Part shown: piece by piece, positions 1 through 13,208 of the stretch
Position numbering within the stretch: position 1 is the stretch's first letter
Layout of the letters: every line of letters starts with the position of its first letter
From: Glebionis coronaria
Taxonomy: Eukaryota; Streptophyta; Magnoliopsida; Asterales; Asteraceae
NCBI GenBank assembly: GCA_025667525.1
Contig: CM046881.1
Location: forward strand, 31,914,665 to 31,978,664
Reading direction: 5' to 3'
Length of the DNA: 64,000 nt
Notes under the pieces: model-generated
The model's database searches: none
What the model was told of the DNA's origin: nothing
What the model saw: the letters and a program-made list of their open reading frames with translations, nothing else
Translations under genes and position numbers: made by a program

Positions 1-514
1 AACCGATAAATGGAGGATGTTGGACACCTCAGAACGATTAATGAACGATATCATTGTCCGGGCCATCATAGTTCATAAGCCATTCTATAAACGTTTGAGG
101 AGTGAGGGCACTTTAAATCGTAATCCCAACCACTCAGCCAGAACGTAATATCAAGATGGAACATCTTAATACGAAGCTTCCTACTAACATGACATGTTCT
201 AGATCCTTCTTCATATGTCATATGAAATAAAAACAACGAATGAGTCGCGCCTAAACCGAATCAAAATAAGGAACATGAAAATCACGATCGAACAAATAAG
301 GAATATCTTGAAAATGGTACCTAAAGTACTAGCCAAAATCAGGTCTCTCTTAAGAAGCTTCCTTTTCGTTTCCAATTCGAATAATCAACAAACGAAACCA
401 CATAATTGATAAAAAATACGAAAAATAATGACATATCAAAATACGCACGAAAGCCTACTGTCTACCCAATCCTCACAAGTCAAATCCTAGGTCGTAGGTC
501 TCTGGTACCATAAT
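1..514 (-). mobile_element. PBS-side internal region of a non-autonomous gypsy (Tekay-like) element
   Basis: It is equivalent to 21086-21599. On the minus strand the sequence leaving the LTR at 515 contains TGGTACCAGAGACC (497-510), one base away over its first 11 bases from the initiator-Met tRNA primer-binding consensus TGGTATCAGAG. No gag or pol reading frame is present; a 64-codon plus-strand frame (215-409) resembles nothing I know and is probably chance. Confidence 0.7.
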
Positions 515-3230
515 TGTAACATCCACTCCGATAAAGAGACAAAGTGTCACGTTTTGGTGTTATATCAGGAACATATAAAACGCAAGCGAAAGTATTAATT
601 TATTAAATATCAAAATAATTCTCCAAAGAGTACATATCCTAATTATGAGTGTACAAAATGCATAACTTCAAAATATAAAGGCCTTCAAAATATTTCATTA
701 AGACATAAGGGTGACTCTAAGGTAGCTCTCTAACCCAAACTCTTACTTCCTAGCTTCTCGCTAAAAACATGCTGCAGGAAAAGAAAACGCGTCTGAGCTA
801 ACGCTTAGTGAACAAATATAATAATAAACTATATAGTGAAGAGACGTAACAGAAGCTCCGGACAATAATAATAGATTTAAAAGAGATGGAATAAAAAAAT
901 ACCAAAAGATAATGAAAGAAAGAATAAGGAAGTGCCTACGAGCTTATATCACATATCACATCATATCACAATCACATAGTCACATAGGTGTACATGGGGA
1001 GCAACTCCCATGTACCGAAATCGATATGAGGTGTATAACATACACTACGTATCATATCATATCATATTACCTAGGATGCATCCATACGCCCCCTGCAAAA
1101 CAAATCATATATGTACACTAGCTCGCGTACTAGTGCACACTCATATTATAGCAAAATGGCCATCAGAAAGGAATGTCGAAGACTAATCACACCGCCACAG
1201 ATAGTGTCACATCATTGGTGCATCAATGACGCGGTCATGGTACCTCCATGACTAGTTACAAAATAGCTCGGGCAAAGGTATAGGGAAACAACAAATTTCA
1301 AATAGAAGATGAAGTAAACCAACAAATCACAAAAAAGGCATACGAAGCATAACAAACAAAGAGGAATCATAAGGTTATCATATTCAGAAGCATAACATAT
1401 GGGATCATCTTAAAGAAATCAAGGGATCAAACAAAATTAACCGAAAGTCATTAAGAAGGTCCTTACTAAAAGGACGGGATATCCGTACCTTAGTGATATG
1501 CAAAAAGTGAAGCCGAAAATAAACGATAACGAAATCACATCCGTGTCACCGGATCTACAAAAACATATTACCATATATAGATCATTACTACAAGAGTTTC
1601 TAAAAATATGTGGTGGTTACTACTTAAAACCAAAGTTCCCATATTCTGATTTTACTACGGAATTTATGGTAAATGTTACTGCTTAATTACCCCATAATTA
1701 AGTTTCTATAAATTTTCATAAAAATCACAGAGGCTCTCATATGGGTCTATAAGGGCTCTATAAAAGTATTTAATCTCATTAATTATCCAACTCATTTTAT
1801 GACTCAAAAGCCCAAAACTAGCCTAAACACAGTCTCACAGAAACATAGTGAAAAGGTGAATGGTTTTGACCCACTTAAACATCTTTATAATTTTTAGAAA
1901 TATTCCAGGGTATGTCCCAACATATGAAAAACATCCCTCCGAGGTGGCTGATAAAAATCATTGTAGTTATGAGTTATAATTTTTATGGTAGATCTAATAT
2001 TTTCATACTAAAAATCAGATTAAAACACTTATTTCTAAAACAGTTGGTACACTGACTCCCCGACCTCTTAAAAATAAATGGAGACCAGTTCCAAAAACTA
2101 GATTTAAAGTACTTGGTCATAGGCATTTGAATCATGTCAAAAGCTATTTCAAAACTTGTTTTATGAAGATTTTAAGATAACATTTTTTCCACACTGCCCA
2201 AAACCCTTGTTTTAAATAGTGTGTTCTAACCACTTAAACCAACCTAGGGTTTCTAATTCATGATTATTATGATATAAGAACTTAATTAAGACCCCTAAGG
2301 GCTGTTTAAATATAAAAATTAACCATGCAGAATTTTGAAAACAAATCAACCACTATAACATAAGATTAGGGTTTATAAAAATCTTAATTACTACATAATA
2401 TATAAAAATAATTAAACTCCATGGTGACACATGGATTTAGGGCTGCATAAACTTACTTGGAAGATGTATATGATGATGATGGAATCACCACAACACCATA
2501 ATACCAAGAATTACAAAGGTGAAGAGGAAGAAAACCACCAGAAAAATCACCAAAAAATCTTAAAACTTTAAGGTTTCAACAATAGAGGAATAAGAGAAGA
2601 GCTTTAGTAAAATCTTCAATGGAGAATGTGTGTGCTATGAAAACTCACGACCAAAGGGTTGTTTATATAGGGGATAATTGATTTTTGTGTTTTTGGTAAC
2701 TTCCTAATTTAGAGGGAACATGTTTCTTAAGATTTTTACTATAACTATTTTATATATATTGTGTTTAAGACAAGCAACATTTTTTCTTTCATTTCTTTGT
2801 CTAATATCTGGCCTAAAATAACTAAAATGAGGGGTCAAATTTTTTTTTTTGACTAATTATAAAGATACACAAAATGAACCTTAAAAGGTCTTACACTCTT
2901 TTCCCAAATAAGCCCTAATTAAAACTAGTAAGTATATATCTTTAAAACAAATAAAATAAAATCATATATATCATTAAGGCTGAATTTTATTTAGTTTTAT
3001 AACAATATTTATAATTTTTTTCATTAATATTAACTTTAGATTATATCCTTTAAATTCTCAAAAATTTATAACATAAGTTTTAATGATTTAAAACTCATAG
3101 TTAATCTAAATAAACATTTAAGTATAATGAAATGAAATGAAATAAATTTTTTAGAAATGAAATGAAACTTCAAATTTTTAAAATGAAATGAAATGACCAA
3201 TTTCATATTTTTAAAATTACGGGTTTTACA
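515..3230 (-). mobile_element. LTR-A, 2.7-kb gypsy (Tekay/Del-like) LTR
   Basis: The plus strand begins TGTAACATCC and ends GGGTTTTACA, giving the inverted TG...CA termini of an LTR about 2716 bp long. A minus-strand TATA box (plus 'tttatatagg', about 2662-2671) suits an LTR promoter reading leftwards. A primer-binding site lies on its left and a polypurine tract (plus 'actcttcccc') on its right, so this LTR is shared by two head-to-tail units. The Tekay/Del assignment is inferred from LTR length, the TGTAA... start and the iMet-type primer site; no coding domain confirms it. Confidence 0.78.
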
Positions 3231-3743
3231 ACTCTTCCCCTTTAAAAGAAAATTTCGTCATCGAAATTACAGTTGGCATTTACGGGTTTTATAATTCTTC
3301 CCCTCTTCGCGAAATTGCAGTAACACGATTAAAAGAAAATGAATACGGAAACGCACGAATCGAATCAAACGAATACGAAACACATATAGCGCACATAGGA
3401 TAGTTACATAAGTAACATAATCAAGGTCAAATATTTATATTTGAACCGATAAATCGTGGATGTTGGACACCTCAGAACGATTAATTAACGATATAATTGT
3501 TCGGGCCATCATAGTTCAGAAGCTATTCTATAAAAGTTTGGGGAGCGAGGACACTTTAAATTGTAAACCTAACCACTTAGTTAGAACGTAATATCAAGAT
3601 AAAATATCTTAATACGAAGCTCCCTACTAACATGACATGTTCTAGATCCTTCTTCATATGTCAAACAAAAGAAAAACAACGAATGCGTCACGTCCAAACC
3701 GAATCAAATTAAAGAACAAGAAAATCACGATCGAACAAATAGA
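3231..3743 (-). mobile_element. Truncated PPT-side internal region
   Basis: This is the sequence right of LTR-A, equivalent to 24309-24819 and to the left part of the complete internal region 20861-21599. Similarity stops just after 'gatcgaacaaat' near 3741. The block includes the polypurine tract and a second, degenerate LTR-end/PPT-like stretch (around 3278-3305). It has no coding capacity. Confidence 0.65.
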
Positions 3744-3827
3744 TAACGAGAAAGACTAATTATAGAAACTAATAATAGGAGACATGTTACTTGTGGTTCG
3801 AGTAACGTAGTATATTTTGATAAAAAA

Positions 3828-3977
3828 GGGATAATTCTATATTTACCCAAAATAAAACACAAAATTCCATATTTTCCCAATTTACAAGTGAATAATACAT
3901 GATGTACAATGATTTTGATGCATGTTTGGAGAAATATAGAATTTTATGTTTTATTTTGGGTAAATATGGAATTGCCC
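3828..3977. mobile_element. Short inverted-repeat MITE flanked by long direct repeats
   Basis: The element is about 150 bp. Its ends (starting GGGATAATTCTATATTTACC, ending with the inverse) pair over roughly 50 bp. It is flanked on both sides by a direct repeat of about 26 bp containing 'gtagtatattttg' / 'ctagtatattttg' (3800-3825 and 3978-4004). The other segmental copy is at 24906-25055. It has no coding potential. Confidence 0.7.
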
Positions 3978-4904
3978 AGAGTAACCTAGTATATTTTGAG
4001 TAAAAGTAACTCTACTCCCACAACAAGTAATGTCATTTCCGGACTTAAGGCTTCCGTTGAATTTTGTTGACAGGCTCTACACACTTTATATATTCATCTG
4101 GTATATTTTGTGGTGTGATGAAGTGATTGTAAAATATAATATATTGTTTATTGATTGAATCAACATTACAAGACATGCATATGTATTTATACTAAATATA
4201 TAGTTTAAATAATAAGCCATTATAAAACCCTAAACTTAATAACCTCAAGCCCACAAACGGGCTTGGGCTAATAACTCGTCTAATAGTGATGTAGTCACTG
4301 TCTTTTATTTGGTTATATTGAGTTACTTGAATTTAAAGGCGTGCATCACATCTAAGCTTTTACGAGATACGTCCGAAGAGAATGCACTTGCTTGTCCTTA
4401 GCAGCTTCGTCACATTTTTTTATGATTTTGTCTAGAATTTAACTCATTTGGTTTATGCAAATTTGAGATCGAGAATGTTATGTTGAAAAATAACCGACAT
4501 CCTCAGGCAATTTCATGTTTACACCTATGACAGCCCGATCGACACGCCTAGGTAGCTTGTATTAATGAAGTAGTTAAAAACAGTGGCGGATCCAGGTATT
4601 TTAAACCCTTGCTAATGTTTTCATATGTTGAGGTTATTTGGCAATACGCTTTTGGGTATTGTTTGTACCACCTTCGGTTATGTTTTATGAGATTATTAAC
4701 ATCTCTTATTTCTTTAATTTGCTTTAAAAAGTTTGATTGATTATCTTTGTTTTGACATGGCTCTTAAACTTACTTAGAGTAATAATATTGTAATACCAAC
4801 ATAATGACACCATAAACTAAGATGTCATACAAAAGATCCAACCAATTAATTAACATATGAAGCAGGGGTGCAAGTCAATCCACTGATTTTGGTTATGTCC
4901 ATTA

Positions 4905-7660
4905 AATGTATAACGATTTTGATGGTCATATTTTAAATTGACAAATTTGGATATGTATGAACTATTTCTTGAATGCCTACTTGAGAAATGACTTAAGTAA
5001 TCGAAATGAGTTTATTACTTCAAAATATAAATCTTTGGAAAAGTACAAAATGCAATTATCCATGAATGGATAAAAGCATGCATCTAGGAGATTATTCTTA
5101 TGTTTACTTTGAAATCCAAGTTTGGATTTAAATTTAAATAAGATGGTTTCTGAGTATTCCTAAAAGCTAGTGGGAGTATTATGGTTATTTTCTTAAATTA
5201 TATGTGTCAAATAGACATGTAAGAAAGTAAGATTTCATTCAAATTAAATGTTGATTTGGTTTAGATTTGAGATGAAACTTTACTTTGAAGATTTAAAAAA
5301 TAAGATGTACATAACCTTGGAACAAATAAATTTATTTATTTATGCGGTGAAAATACAACGTAATATGCAATGTAGTAAGTTTACATGGATATTTAGGACA
5401 TGAAGAAATCTAAATCTGGTTTGAGAAATTTTCATGTGTGTCGTGTTGTATTTATATAATGCTTAAAATACATGATGATTTGAATATATTAATCTATTTA
5501 AGAAGTTATTAAATAACTTGTGTAATGAATATTCTGAAGAAATATGTTTGGAAATAGAATAACATCCTAAATCTTGGATCGGCTTCCATATTCTATAAAT
5601 GAATAATTTGTCAATCGTTGTACAAATTATCATAGCCAACAAACTTGAAGGTTTTTGTTGGAATCAAACATATAGATATTAAAGGTAACGTATTTATATC
5701 TTTTATAACAAGTTGTAAAACTTGAAAAGATATAATTGAGGTAACACTCAATATTAGTCATGAGATCTTTGGATATGACATGTTGATTAAAGTTGCATTA
5801 TACATTAAAGAATTAGAACACTTTGAACTTCAAATGTGTTTTGGAAGATTAGAAAATTGGTGATCAAGGATGTTTCACAATTTTGATACTATGTGGCAAT
5901 ATCAAATTGTTTGAATGCACATGTACAAGAGTTTCAATGAATTGAATTCTTGAAGAAAGTATTCTCAAGATTCCAATAGGTCAAGATTGGTTATTTTATG
6001 CTTTGCCAAAGAAGTATGAATGTCATTACTAGAGGCATGATGCATGTACCAGTTTTATACATTGATCTATTTTTAGTATTGGATAAAGGATGTAAGACAT
6101 TATTGAATTGATAAAATAAAGATTGGATTTCGTTTATTTTTCTGTTATTTGATTTTGTATCCTATTTTACATGTTTTAATCCATGAGCATTATGATGTTT
6201 CTAAATGTCCGTTGTCGATTAATAATATGGGAGTATTATTAAACTAAGACAATTCAAAATAGTGACAGAGTATACTTGAAAGTATATTGGTCAATTTTGG
6301 ATGATATTTGATGGATCAAATATTGGACTTATTCCAACTATATGATTTTACTTTATAGATCTTTGTCATCAAGTAAATCATAAATAGTTATCCTTAGACC
6401 TGAGATACCAGGAAACTGTCGTGGATCTAGTGCATTTCTGTGGAATAATCTAACGCTAAACGTAACTGGTAGCTATAAGGGTTATTTTCAGAAGTGTTGC
6501 AAAATTCATAAGTTTTGCTTGTAGTCAATATGGGATTTGTTTCCTTCAAAATTATTTTGAAGTATAATACAGCTGAGCCCCTCGGGGGAGTAGTAAGATA
6601 TTTGTGCGGCCGCACCCAAATTTGTTTTGGTGATCTTGCTAAATCCGTAAACGAGAAACAGAATAGTTAATGAAAGGAATGGCTGAGATCCATATCCTTA
6701 TTAACGATGTATTTGAAATGAAAGGATAATAATAATGATTTAATCATTAAAAGGTTCTTGTCCAGGAGACCTTACCCGGTTTGTACTAGTGACATTGCTA
6801 GTGTAACTAGACGCTAGTCAATGTGATCACGATATTAGAATTTTGTCCAAGTGGAAGCTGAAAGTTTATGGACTTAAAATTAATAGTCGTGTGATAGGAT
6901 TGAACTCGGGATCACGGGATTGCACACATAACGTAAAGGGTTAATTTATTTATTAAATATATTTATTATATTTATTAAATCAAACCAAAGCTTAACTAAT
7001 GATCGTTAACAAATAAAAGTTAAGTTTAAACGATCGTTATGGAATTAAATAGAAGCTAAAAGAAGGAGAAAGAAAAAGTTCCGGAAGCCCTTGGGTGGGC
7101 TTGTGGGTCGTCGGCCAAAGGGGAAAAAAGGAAGGAAATCAAAGATTTTCTTTCCTATTTTGTTTATTGCTTGGAGACCAAGTATTGTCAAGCCTATATA
7201 AACAAGCCTCTAGCCTTCACAAAACACACACAAAATCTCTCTTTCTCTTGCTCCTTGATCGCCGACCAAACACCCCTTATTTTAGAGTTTTGGTTTTCGA
7301 TTTTTGCTATTTAATATTATCTAGTCCTAGCCCCTCTCTAGGGTTGTTGGGTAGATATTCCATAAGTGTTGAAGCTCGGTTTGTTCGTGCTAGACTCACG
7401 GTTAACTCGCCGTATTACATGTGTACAAGAACGTGATATAGTCTTACTTTAGACTATATTCTTGGTGGTGTTCGTGATCAACCCTAGTTGCCGTTTGTTC
7501 CGTCGTCTTGTGGATCTTGCTAGGATAAAGGTATGTAACCCTAATCTTGATTAATTATAATTGGGTTAAATTAATGATCTTGTTAATTTGCTTCCGCTGT
7601 ATGTGCTTTGATCCATATTAGGGTTTTAAATAATTGTTATGCACTATATAAACCTACAAA
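4905..7660 (+). mobile_element. Decayed Ty1/copia-like retroelement with probable LTR
   Basis: No long frame survives. A stretch near 6851-6865 (aagtggaagctgaaag) looks like a worn copia polypurine tract and LTR start. The following sequence has LTR-promoter features: a TATA box (ctatataaac, about 7194-7203), a pyrimidine-rich leader, and a tail with 'cttccgctgtatg' (about 7591) of the kind often seen near copia LTR ends. The upstream part (about 5000-6800) is AT-rich and may be degraded pol. The element begins at the right edge of segmental copy 1. Family assignment is tentative. Confidence 0.35.
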
Positions 7661-9368
7661 AACTAATTGAAAAACAGCAAAACGCTCATTAGTCCCTCTA
7701 CTAGTTTCGTCCTTTACTAGTGTGAACGGGTTGATCGACTAGTTAATAAGTAGTGGATATGATGATGGAATCTTGATATGACCACAAAGACAGCTGCATT
7801 TGATGGGCATTGAGAGCAACACTTATTGGATATACGTCGTATTCTCGGATTAGACCTTAAAGCCCAACACTAATCAACTTTATGTGCTAATTCATGTACT
7901 AAAGTCAATTACAACTAACTTTACATCCTAATCAAATCGGCTTGTCTTAGTTTTTTTTATATATATATGTCGATTTCGACTAATCTTTTTCAAAGTGACC
8001 TAATACCTTTTGAGTTTTAGTCTTGTATAACGGCATAAAGTATAAGAATCATCGTCGAAGGAACTGATAAGCATTTCGTTTAAAGATGTATCGACCGATG
8101 ACTATATGTTTAGCGAGAAAGTTCCTTTATTTGACAAGATCGTTTGACAAATGTGTTCACGGGCAAATAATATCTGTTGTGGGTTTTCGAAAGTTACGCA
8201 CACAGTTAACAGTATGGTTGGCGAAATCCGCCGGGTTGGAGCTAGAGCTTGAGCTAGGGCTTATATTATAAGTTGAAATTGAAATTTTTATTTGTAAAAC
8301 TTGTTTGGTAAATGGGTTGATGTTGTGCTTTATTATGGCAAAATTAATAAAAACAACATAATCGAATGAGTTTTTGATATATATTAGATATTTTTATTTT
8401 ATTGGTAATATTAATTTATGAAAATGTTATACTAATATTTTTTAGCCCTTCTTATGAGGCTATGGCTTATATTGGCTTATGACTTATAAGCTCTTTTATA
8501 AGTCACATAACAAACGAGACTTATTTTATAAGACAACTTATTTTAAAAACCCAAGCCTCGATAAGCTCCAGTAAGCCCTCTTAGAGAGGTGGGTGCAGTT
8601 GCACCCGTAACATGCTATAGGTTCTCGCCGCCTCAGCACACTCTATGAGATCACTACAACTACAACACCCTATAACACCGCCTATGCCGAGTGGGATAGC
8701 GCGGTTTGGCGCCATCATAGGGGAAAAAAATCCCTATGGCATGTGATCCTCCACTGCAACGCGCGTGCACTAGTTTGATTTAATAATTAGTCTATTTACA
8801 CTTCGTTATTCAGGACGATAACATTTACATCAGCAAATACACAGAAAGATATAACAAGAACGCATTTCAGGAAGAAAAAAAAGTAACCAAGAGCACGAGC
8901 TTTTGATATGGTTCAGTTGTAATCAAAGTGAAAGGCTAACTAAACAACGAGACAAACTTATGTGCGTTGTTTGGTAGTAGTTTGGTACTATCTTTAGTTT
9001 AATAACAGCAAATTGATTCAGATCAATGCATTTTGTATTAGTATAGTGTACGACTCACGACTGTACGAGCTACATTCTGCCAAACCTACTGAAAATCAAA
9101 TTTGTGGCCAAACAGCTTTAGTGATCAGAAATAGAAGGCATCCGATTGTTAATGAACTTCTAAATTTATAAGTAACGAAGATAGAATTCACAGTTTTACG
9201 TATCTGGAAAGTAGATTCCATGTATTTTTCTCTAGAAAACTCGTAGCTGCATTAGAGGAACTTAAAACTGCTTAATGCTTTACGTGGTAAACCTTGTACG
9301 CATTATACGTGTTCCTTTGTATGCAGGTAATCATATGTTGAATAGCATCTGAGCCAAGTATGATATTT
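7661..9368. other. Intergenic, no gene seen
   Basis: The stretch between the copia-like remnant and the esterase stop codon is AT-rich with no supported gene. At 8220-8590 it holds palindromic 'acttataag'-type motifs that may be a hAT-like MITE, but no clean termini were found. At 9319-9358 a partial duplicate of the esterase last exon is visible. Confidence 0.4.
9319..9358 (-). repeat. Partial tandem copy of the esterase last exon
   Basis: On the minus strand this repeats two parts of the terminal exon (9369-9440): 'TATTCAACATATGATT' and 'ACCTGCATACA'. They are in rotated order, as expected downstream of a short tandem duplication. It lies just beyond the stop codon, in the presumed 3' UTR, so it does not change the protein. 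Confidence 0.7.
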
Positions 9369-12300
9369 CTAAACGCAAAAGTGATCAATCATATGTTGAA
9401 TAACATCTGCACCATCTGTATGCAGGTAATCATCTTTGACCTAGATCAAAGTCGATATTAGAATCAATGCATCTGTATAAGTGAATATATTCATATTTAA
9501 AAAATTGATACCTGAATAACGCTATGAGCAGCAAATTTGCGTTTACTATTGTGAAAACTGACGTCTACTTTTTCCCATGATACACGAGAAAGGCCAATGA
9601 CGAGTTCCTCTGCACCCATATAAGCATCCATTAAAGTATTAAACATAACAAATTCCATAAGACAAATGAAATCAGTTCATAGAAGGAAAAAATAACATCA
9701 GTAACTAAAGATACAAACCTTCCACGTCATTGATAGTGTCACCGTCTGTCAAATTTTGCTCGCCATCATATGCTTTGCAGAGTTCTTCATATACAATATG
9801 AGGATATTTCTCGTTTATAGAGTCTTCCCACTATATTAAAAAGAGATGTTTCAAGTATGAATAACGTGTAAGGGAGATCACAGCATTATTCAAGCTGATG
9901 ACGTACCTTAGGCAGTTCTACATGACGCCTAATTGACGATGTTCTCCACCCAACTATATCTAATCATATTCTGTTAAGGAGAAAGAAAGATATCTAAGGT
10001 GTCACTTGATGGAAAACTAAAGTAGCTTACTACAGTAATATAAAAGGATACGGTCACAGCCGGCATTCGAGTATGCCACCCGCCGATGAAATGAACGAAG
10101 TGCTGACCTGCACAGTTTGGCAAATGTCAACAAATTAAAGAAGATATATATCTGAATCCAAGAACTACTATTAGAACTAAAGGTGAAAATTTCTATCCTT
10201 TCGCTTGCGAATGGGTCGACTGTGTTGTGCTATGCCAAATGGGTCAAGCCAGAACTTTTTCTAAAAGAGGATATGTCAAATGGGTCTAACTCGATGACAT
10301 AGTCTATCTGATACCAAATGGTTTTAGTTAAAGATCTGTATATATTTTTAAATAATACAGTACTGTTTTTTATTCAGAATGTTCTAGGCGAAATATAAGC
10401 GGGTCAGCCCAACCGCCCAACCCTGATTGTTACGACCCGTGCGAAAAGAAGACTTGTCTGAGTTTGTTACTTAAGCCACTCACATATCCAATTTGACCTA
10501 TATGGAAAAATCATGTAATTTACAGGTCATATTGAACCTACATGAAGTAACAATCATCAAAATCTTGCAACATGCGTTTAAGCAAGGGAGGCTTTCCGTC
10601 ATCATCATCAGTAAGGAAAAGATGCCGGCCAGTTCTTCTAAATATCCAATGAATAACAAGAACAGCAGCCTTTTCCAATGCAGATATGCCGAAAAGAAAG
10701 GGCACCTGGTTGTTGCCCCTTGAACCAAGATGTGGTGTCGCAACGGTAATGAAATTCATCGGAATCAGACCGCCTATCGTGGGCTTTAATTCCGCAGTCT
10801 CTTCAACTGATAAACCCTCCAAATTTTCTTTAGGAGGTCTATACAATCTCCCAATTGCATATCTTGCTACTAAACCTCCTACAGAATGTGCAACGAAAGA
10901 AATCTTACGAAGATTTGGCTTTTGCTTTATAACTTCAAGGACCTAATGCCACACAAAAACGCATCAATGATGGATACAATTTTCCCAAAAACGAAAGAAT
11001 CGGCACACAATGAAACATGAATGTTGAGAAACATACCTCTTGTGACAACCGCTCGCCCATTACATCCACACCGTCTAATGTTTGTGTTGCTGCATTCCTT
11101 TCACTGCCTACATTGGATAAGCAACAATTCAAGGTCAAAATGGTAAGGTACTCTATTACATATTCTGCTTGTAGCTAATGTAAGTTCTCAAAACCTAAAC
11201 ATGTTAATCTAAATTTTGCCCAGAAAATGAATTCAAATATAAACGAACATCTACATTAAAGAAGGTCAATCATGCAGGGTATGGTAACTTAAAGCCAATA
11301 CAAGCACAAATATCCATAGCTAGCTTCTTGAGGTTTGCAATAACTAAGCCCCGGGAACATGACTCGTGTTTTACATTGACAATCTCAATGACTTAAACGC
11401 TAATAAGTCCTCATATACGTATAATTCAAGGACGGATCATTACAACAGTTTGTTATATTAGGCACTAGAGTCGATGGAGTCATGGAACAATAATGTACAA
11501 AGCCCTTAGCATTCTTTTACCACTATCATTACTAAATACTACTGTAGTAATTAACCAAAAGTAACAACCTGGAAAATCGAATAAAATGCAACTCATGAAG
11601 TCAAAGACAAATTAACGTATATTAGAACTGGTGCTAAAGTAATGTAAAGATGGATTCTTACGATGAACAAAGACTTTATCCGGAATTGCTTTAACAAATT
11701 GCTCAGCTGCAAACTTCCAATCTGTTGAACTGTTGAAAACAACATAACAACTACTATTAGAAATCATGAAACAAGCTAGTTTCATTATATCCGATCACAT
11801 CAAGCCTAGCTAATCTAACCATTGGGTCATTTAGTGGCAAAAGGACATATAAAATAGAAATAAAACGCGCGGGATATTAAGTTCAATTTCGGCTAGGTGG
11901 AAAACAAAACTTGAAATGGCCACGCTAAAGAGGGAGGACGACTTTATCTTGTTTGAGTATGTGTAGCGAGGGTTTAAAGTTTAAACTAGGGGTTGAAATT
12001 TTCGACACGACACAATAAATGACACGAACCCAACACGAAGTCAAATAGGTTTTTGTGGAAGAAAAAACAGGTTTGGGTCAAAACATGTCAACCCGTATAA
12101 CCCGTTTAATAAATGGGTCGTGTTTGAGTTGTGTAAGCAAGTAAAATATTAAACAGGTTAACACGTGAACCGGTTTAAGTGTTTATAATATTTTAATAAA
12201 TAAAATATACAATTTGAATTTTATGTTGGATTCAGATTAGATATATTTTGTTATATACTTAATAGGATTGAATTACGATTATTTCAGATCTCATTCAAAT

Positions 12301-13208
12301 TGTGGCATAATTATTCGTATGATACGTTTATCACTTCTAGCTTATATCCTTACAATCTTTTTGCATTTAAATTAGTCTAATAGATAAAACACTAAGGGGG
12401 TGTTTCTTTTTCTTTTTATGCCTCTTAGTGGGAAACGTTGTGGATCCAAATCCTTTTGAACATCTTGTTCCACTCACACAAATATCTCTCTTTTCCCACT
12501 AAGAGACTAATTAAAAGTCTAATATGGAAGCATTAAAAAAAAGAAACAAGCCCTGCCTTATTCACCACTTACCTATTTACTTAAACCGGTTAAACGGGTT
12601 AGGCATGTTTGGGTTACATGTGTTTGGGAGAGAAGTTATAGTGACCCGTCAACCCGTAAATCCGTAGACCCGAACACGACTCGATTGACATCCTAATTTT
12701 AATGAGAAATGATTTATCCTCGTACAATTTCTTCCTACTTATATGCCACTCACAAAATCCTATCCTGACACGTGTCAGAACTGACGGTTTAGATGGAGAG
12801 AGAATGTATGGAGATAAAATATAAAATATTATTGTGTGTAGGAGGATATGCAGAAGACAACACTCAATTTTAATTCATTACATTAGTCAGCCAAATAGTA
12901 AGAGCTATGATTAAAAAGATAATAAAAAAGGTCTAGGTAACCCAAGCATTCTGGCATGACTTACCGACAAGAGAACATGATATTAAGCTCAATTCCATCA
13001 TTAGAAAACCCTAAATAGGGTCACGCTAACCTTTTAAAAATGGTTCGGTCAAAAAATCAAAAACAAAAAAAAAGGAAAAAAGTATAGCTAACCTGCCAAG
13101 GATTCCATTGACCATAACAAGGAGATGATCAGCAGTAGAAACAGCAGAGCTAAAAACATTTACTCCTCCTCCTTCTGCCTCTGATGAACATACATCATCT
13201 TTTTCCAT
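9369..13208 (-). CDS. DUF676-type alpha/beta-hydrolase (putative serine esterase/lipase), 9 exons
   Basis: Exons, in transcription order: 13208-13093, 11729-11662, 11107-11037, 10942-10542, 10107-10052, 9959-9907, 9830-9719, 9609-9512 and 9440-9369. All introns are GT-AG and phases match throughout, giving 1047 nt and 348 aa, about the usual length for plant members of this family. The N-terminus holds the strand-loop HLLVMVNGILG. The nucleophile elbow AHSVGG places the likely catalytic Ser at residue 105. FLTDDDDGKPP and CDHIVGWRTSSIRR (His about 238) supply plausible Asp and His. The C-terminus is SDG-type (HTDGADVIQHMID). No signal peptide is evident, so a cytosolic or membrane-associated enzyme is likely; the family is annotated as lipase-like with substrate usually unknown. 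The gene looks intact. Intron 1 (1.36 kb) is swollen by repeats. Splice sites are by eye. Confidence 0.9.
11987..12695. mobile_element. 'Cacgac'-rich non-autonomous DNA transposon in esterase intron 1
   Basis: Starts TAGGGGTTGAAAT and ends with the approximate inverse (TGACATCCTA). Both ends are rich in 'cgacacgac' and 'aacccgt' motifs typical of a common plant non-autonomous hAT-like repeat. It has no reading frame. A clear 8-bp target duplication was not found, so the ends are approximate. It is interrupted by a smaller MITE at about 12397-12550. Confidence 0.45.
12397..12550. mobile_element. Small MITE nested in the intron 1 repeat
   Basis: The ends read GGGGGTGTTTCTTTTT on the left and AAAGAAACAAGCCC on the right, an imperfect terminal inverted repeat. 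An inner pair, 'cttagtgggaaa' and 'tttcccactaag', extends the stem. Size is about 150 bp with no coding. Terminal sequence is of hAT/PIF-MITE style; the target duplication is unclear. Confidence 0.5.

Larger units (their letters stand above)
1..4904 (+). repeat. Segmental duplication, copy 1 (direct repeat of 21086-25980)
   Basis: The block matches 21086-25980 base for base except for scattered substitutions and small indels, so the copies look about 99% identical by eye. It holds part of a retroelement internal region (1-514), a 2.7-kb LTR (515-3230), a second partial internal region (3231-3743) and about 1.16 kb of unrelated flanking DNA with a MITE. The match stops abruptly after 'gtccatta' at 4904 (25980 in the other copy). 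The left end is cut by the window edge, so the true copy is longer. Sharing of non-element flank shows a DNA-level duplication rather than two independent insertions. Confidence 0.93.

Noticed and set aside
215..409. 64-codon frame, repeated at 21300-21494, as a small gene
   Set aside because: It is present twice only because of the segmental duplication, lies on the strand opposite to the retroelement, and matches nothing recognised.
912..1121. Frames inside LTR-A and LTR-C (also 1498-1686 and 19138-19341) as conserved ORFs
   Set aside because: They are shared between LTR copies by descent and are broken in one copy by a stop; low-complexity content; LTR sequence.
8228..8590. Possible MITE with 'ttataagtc' palindromes
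   Set aside because: Internal palindromes are visible, but terminal inverted repeats and a target duplication could not be fixed.
10493..10946. Plus-strand frames over the esterase gene
   Set aside because: Antisense shadows of exon 4, which carries the AHSVGG motif on the minus strand.
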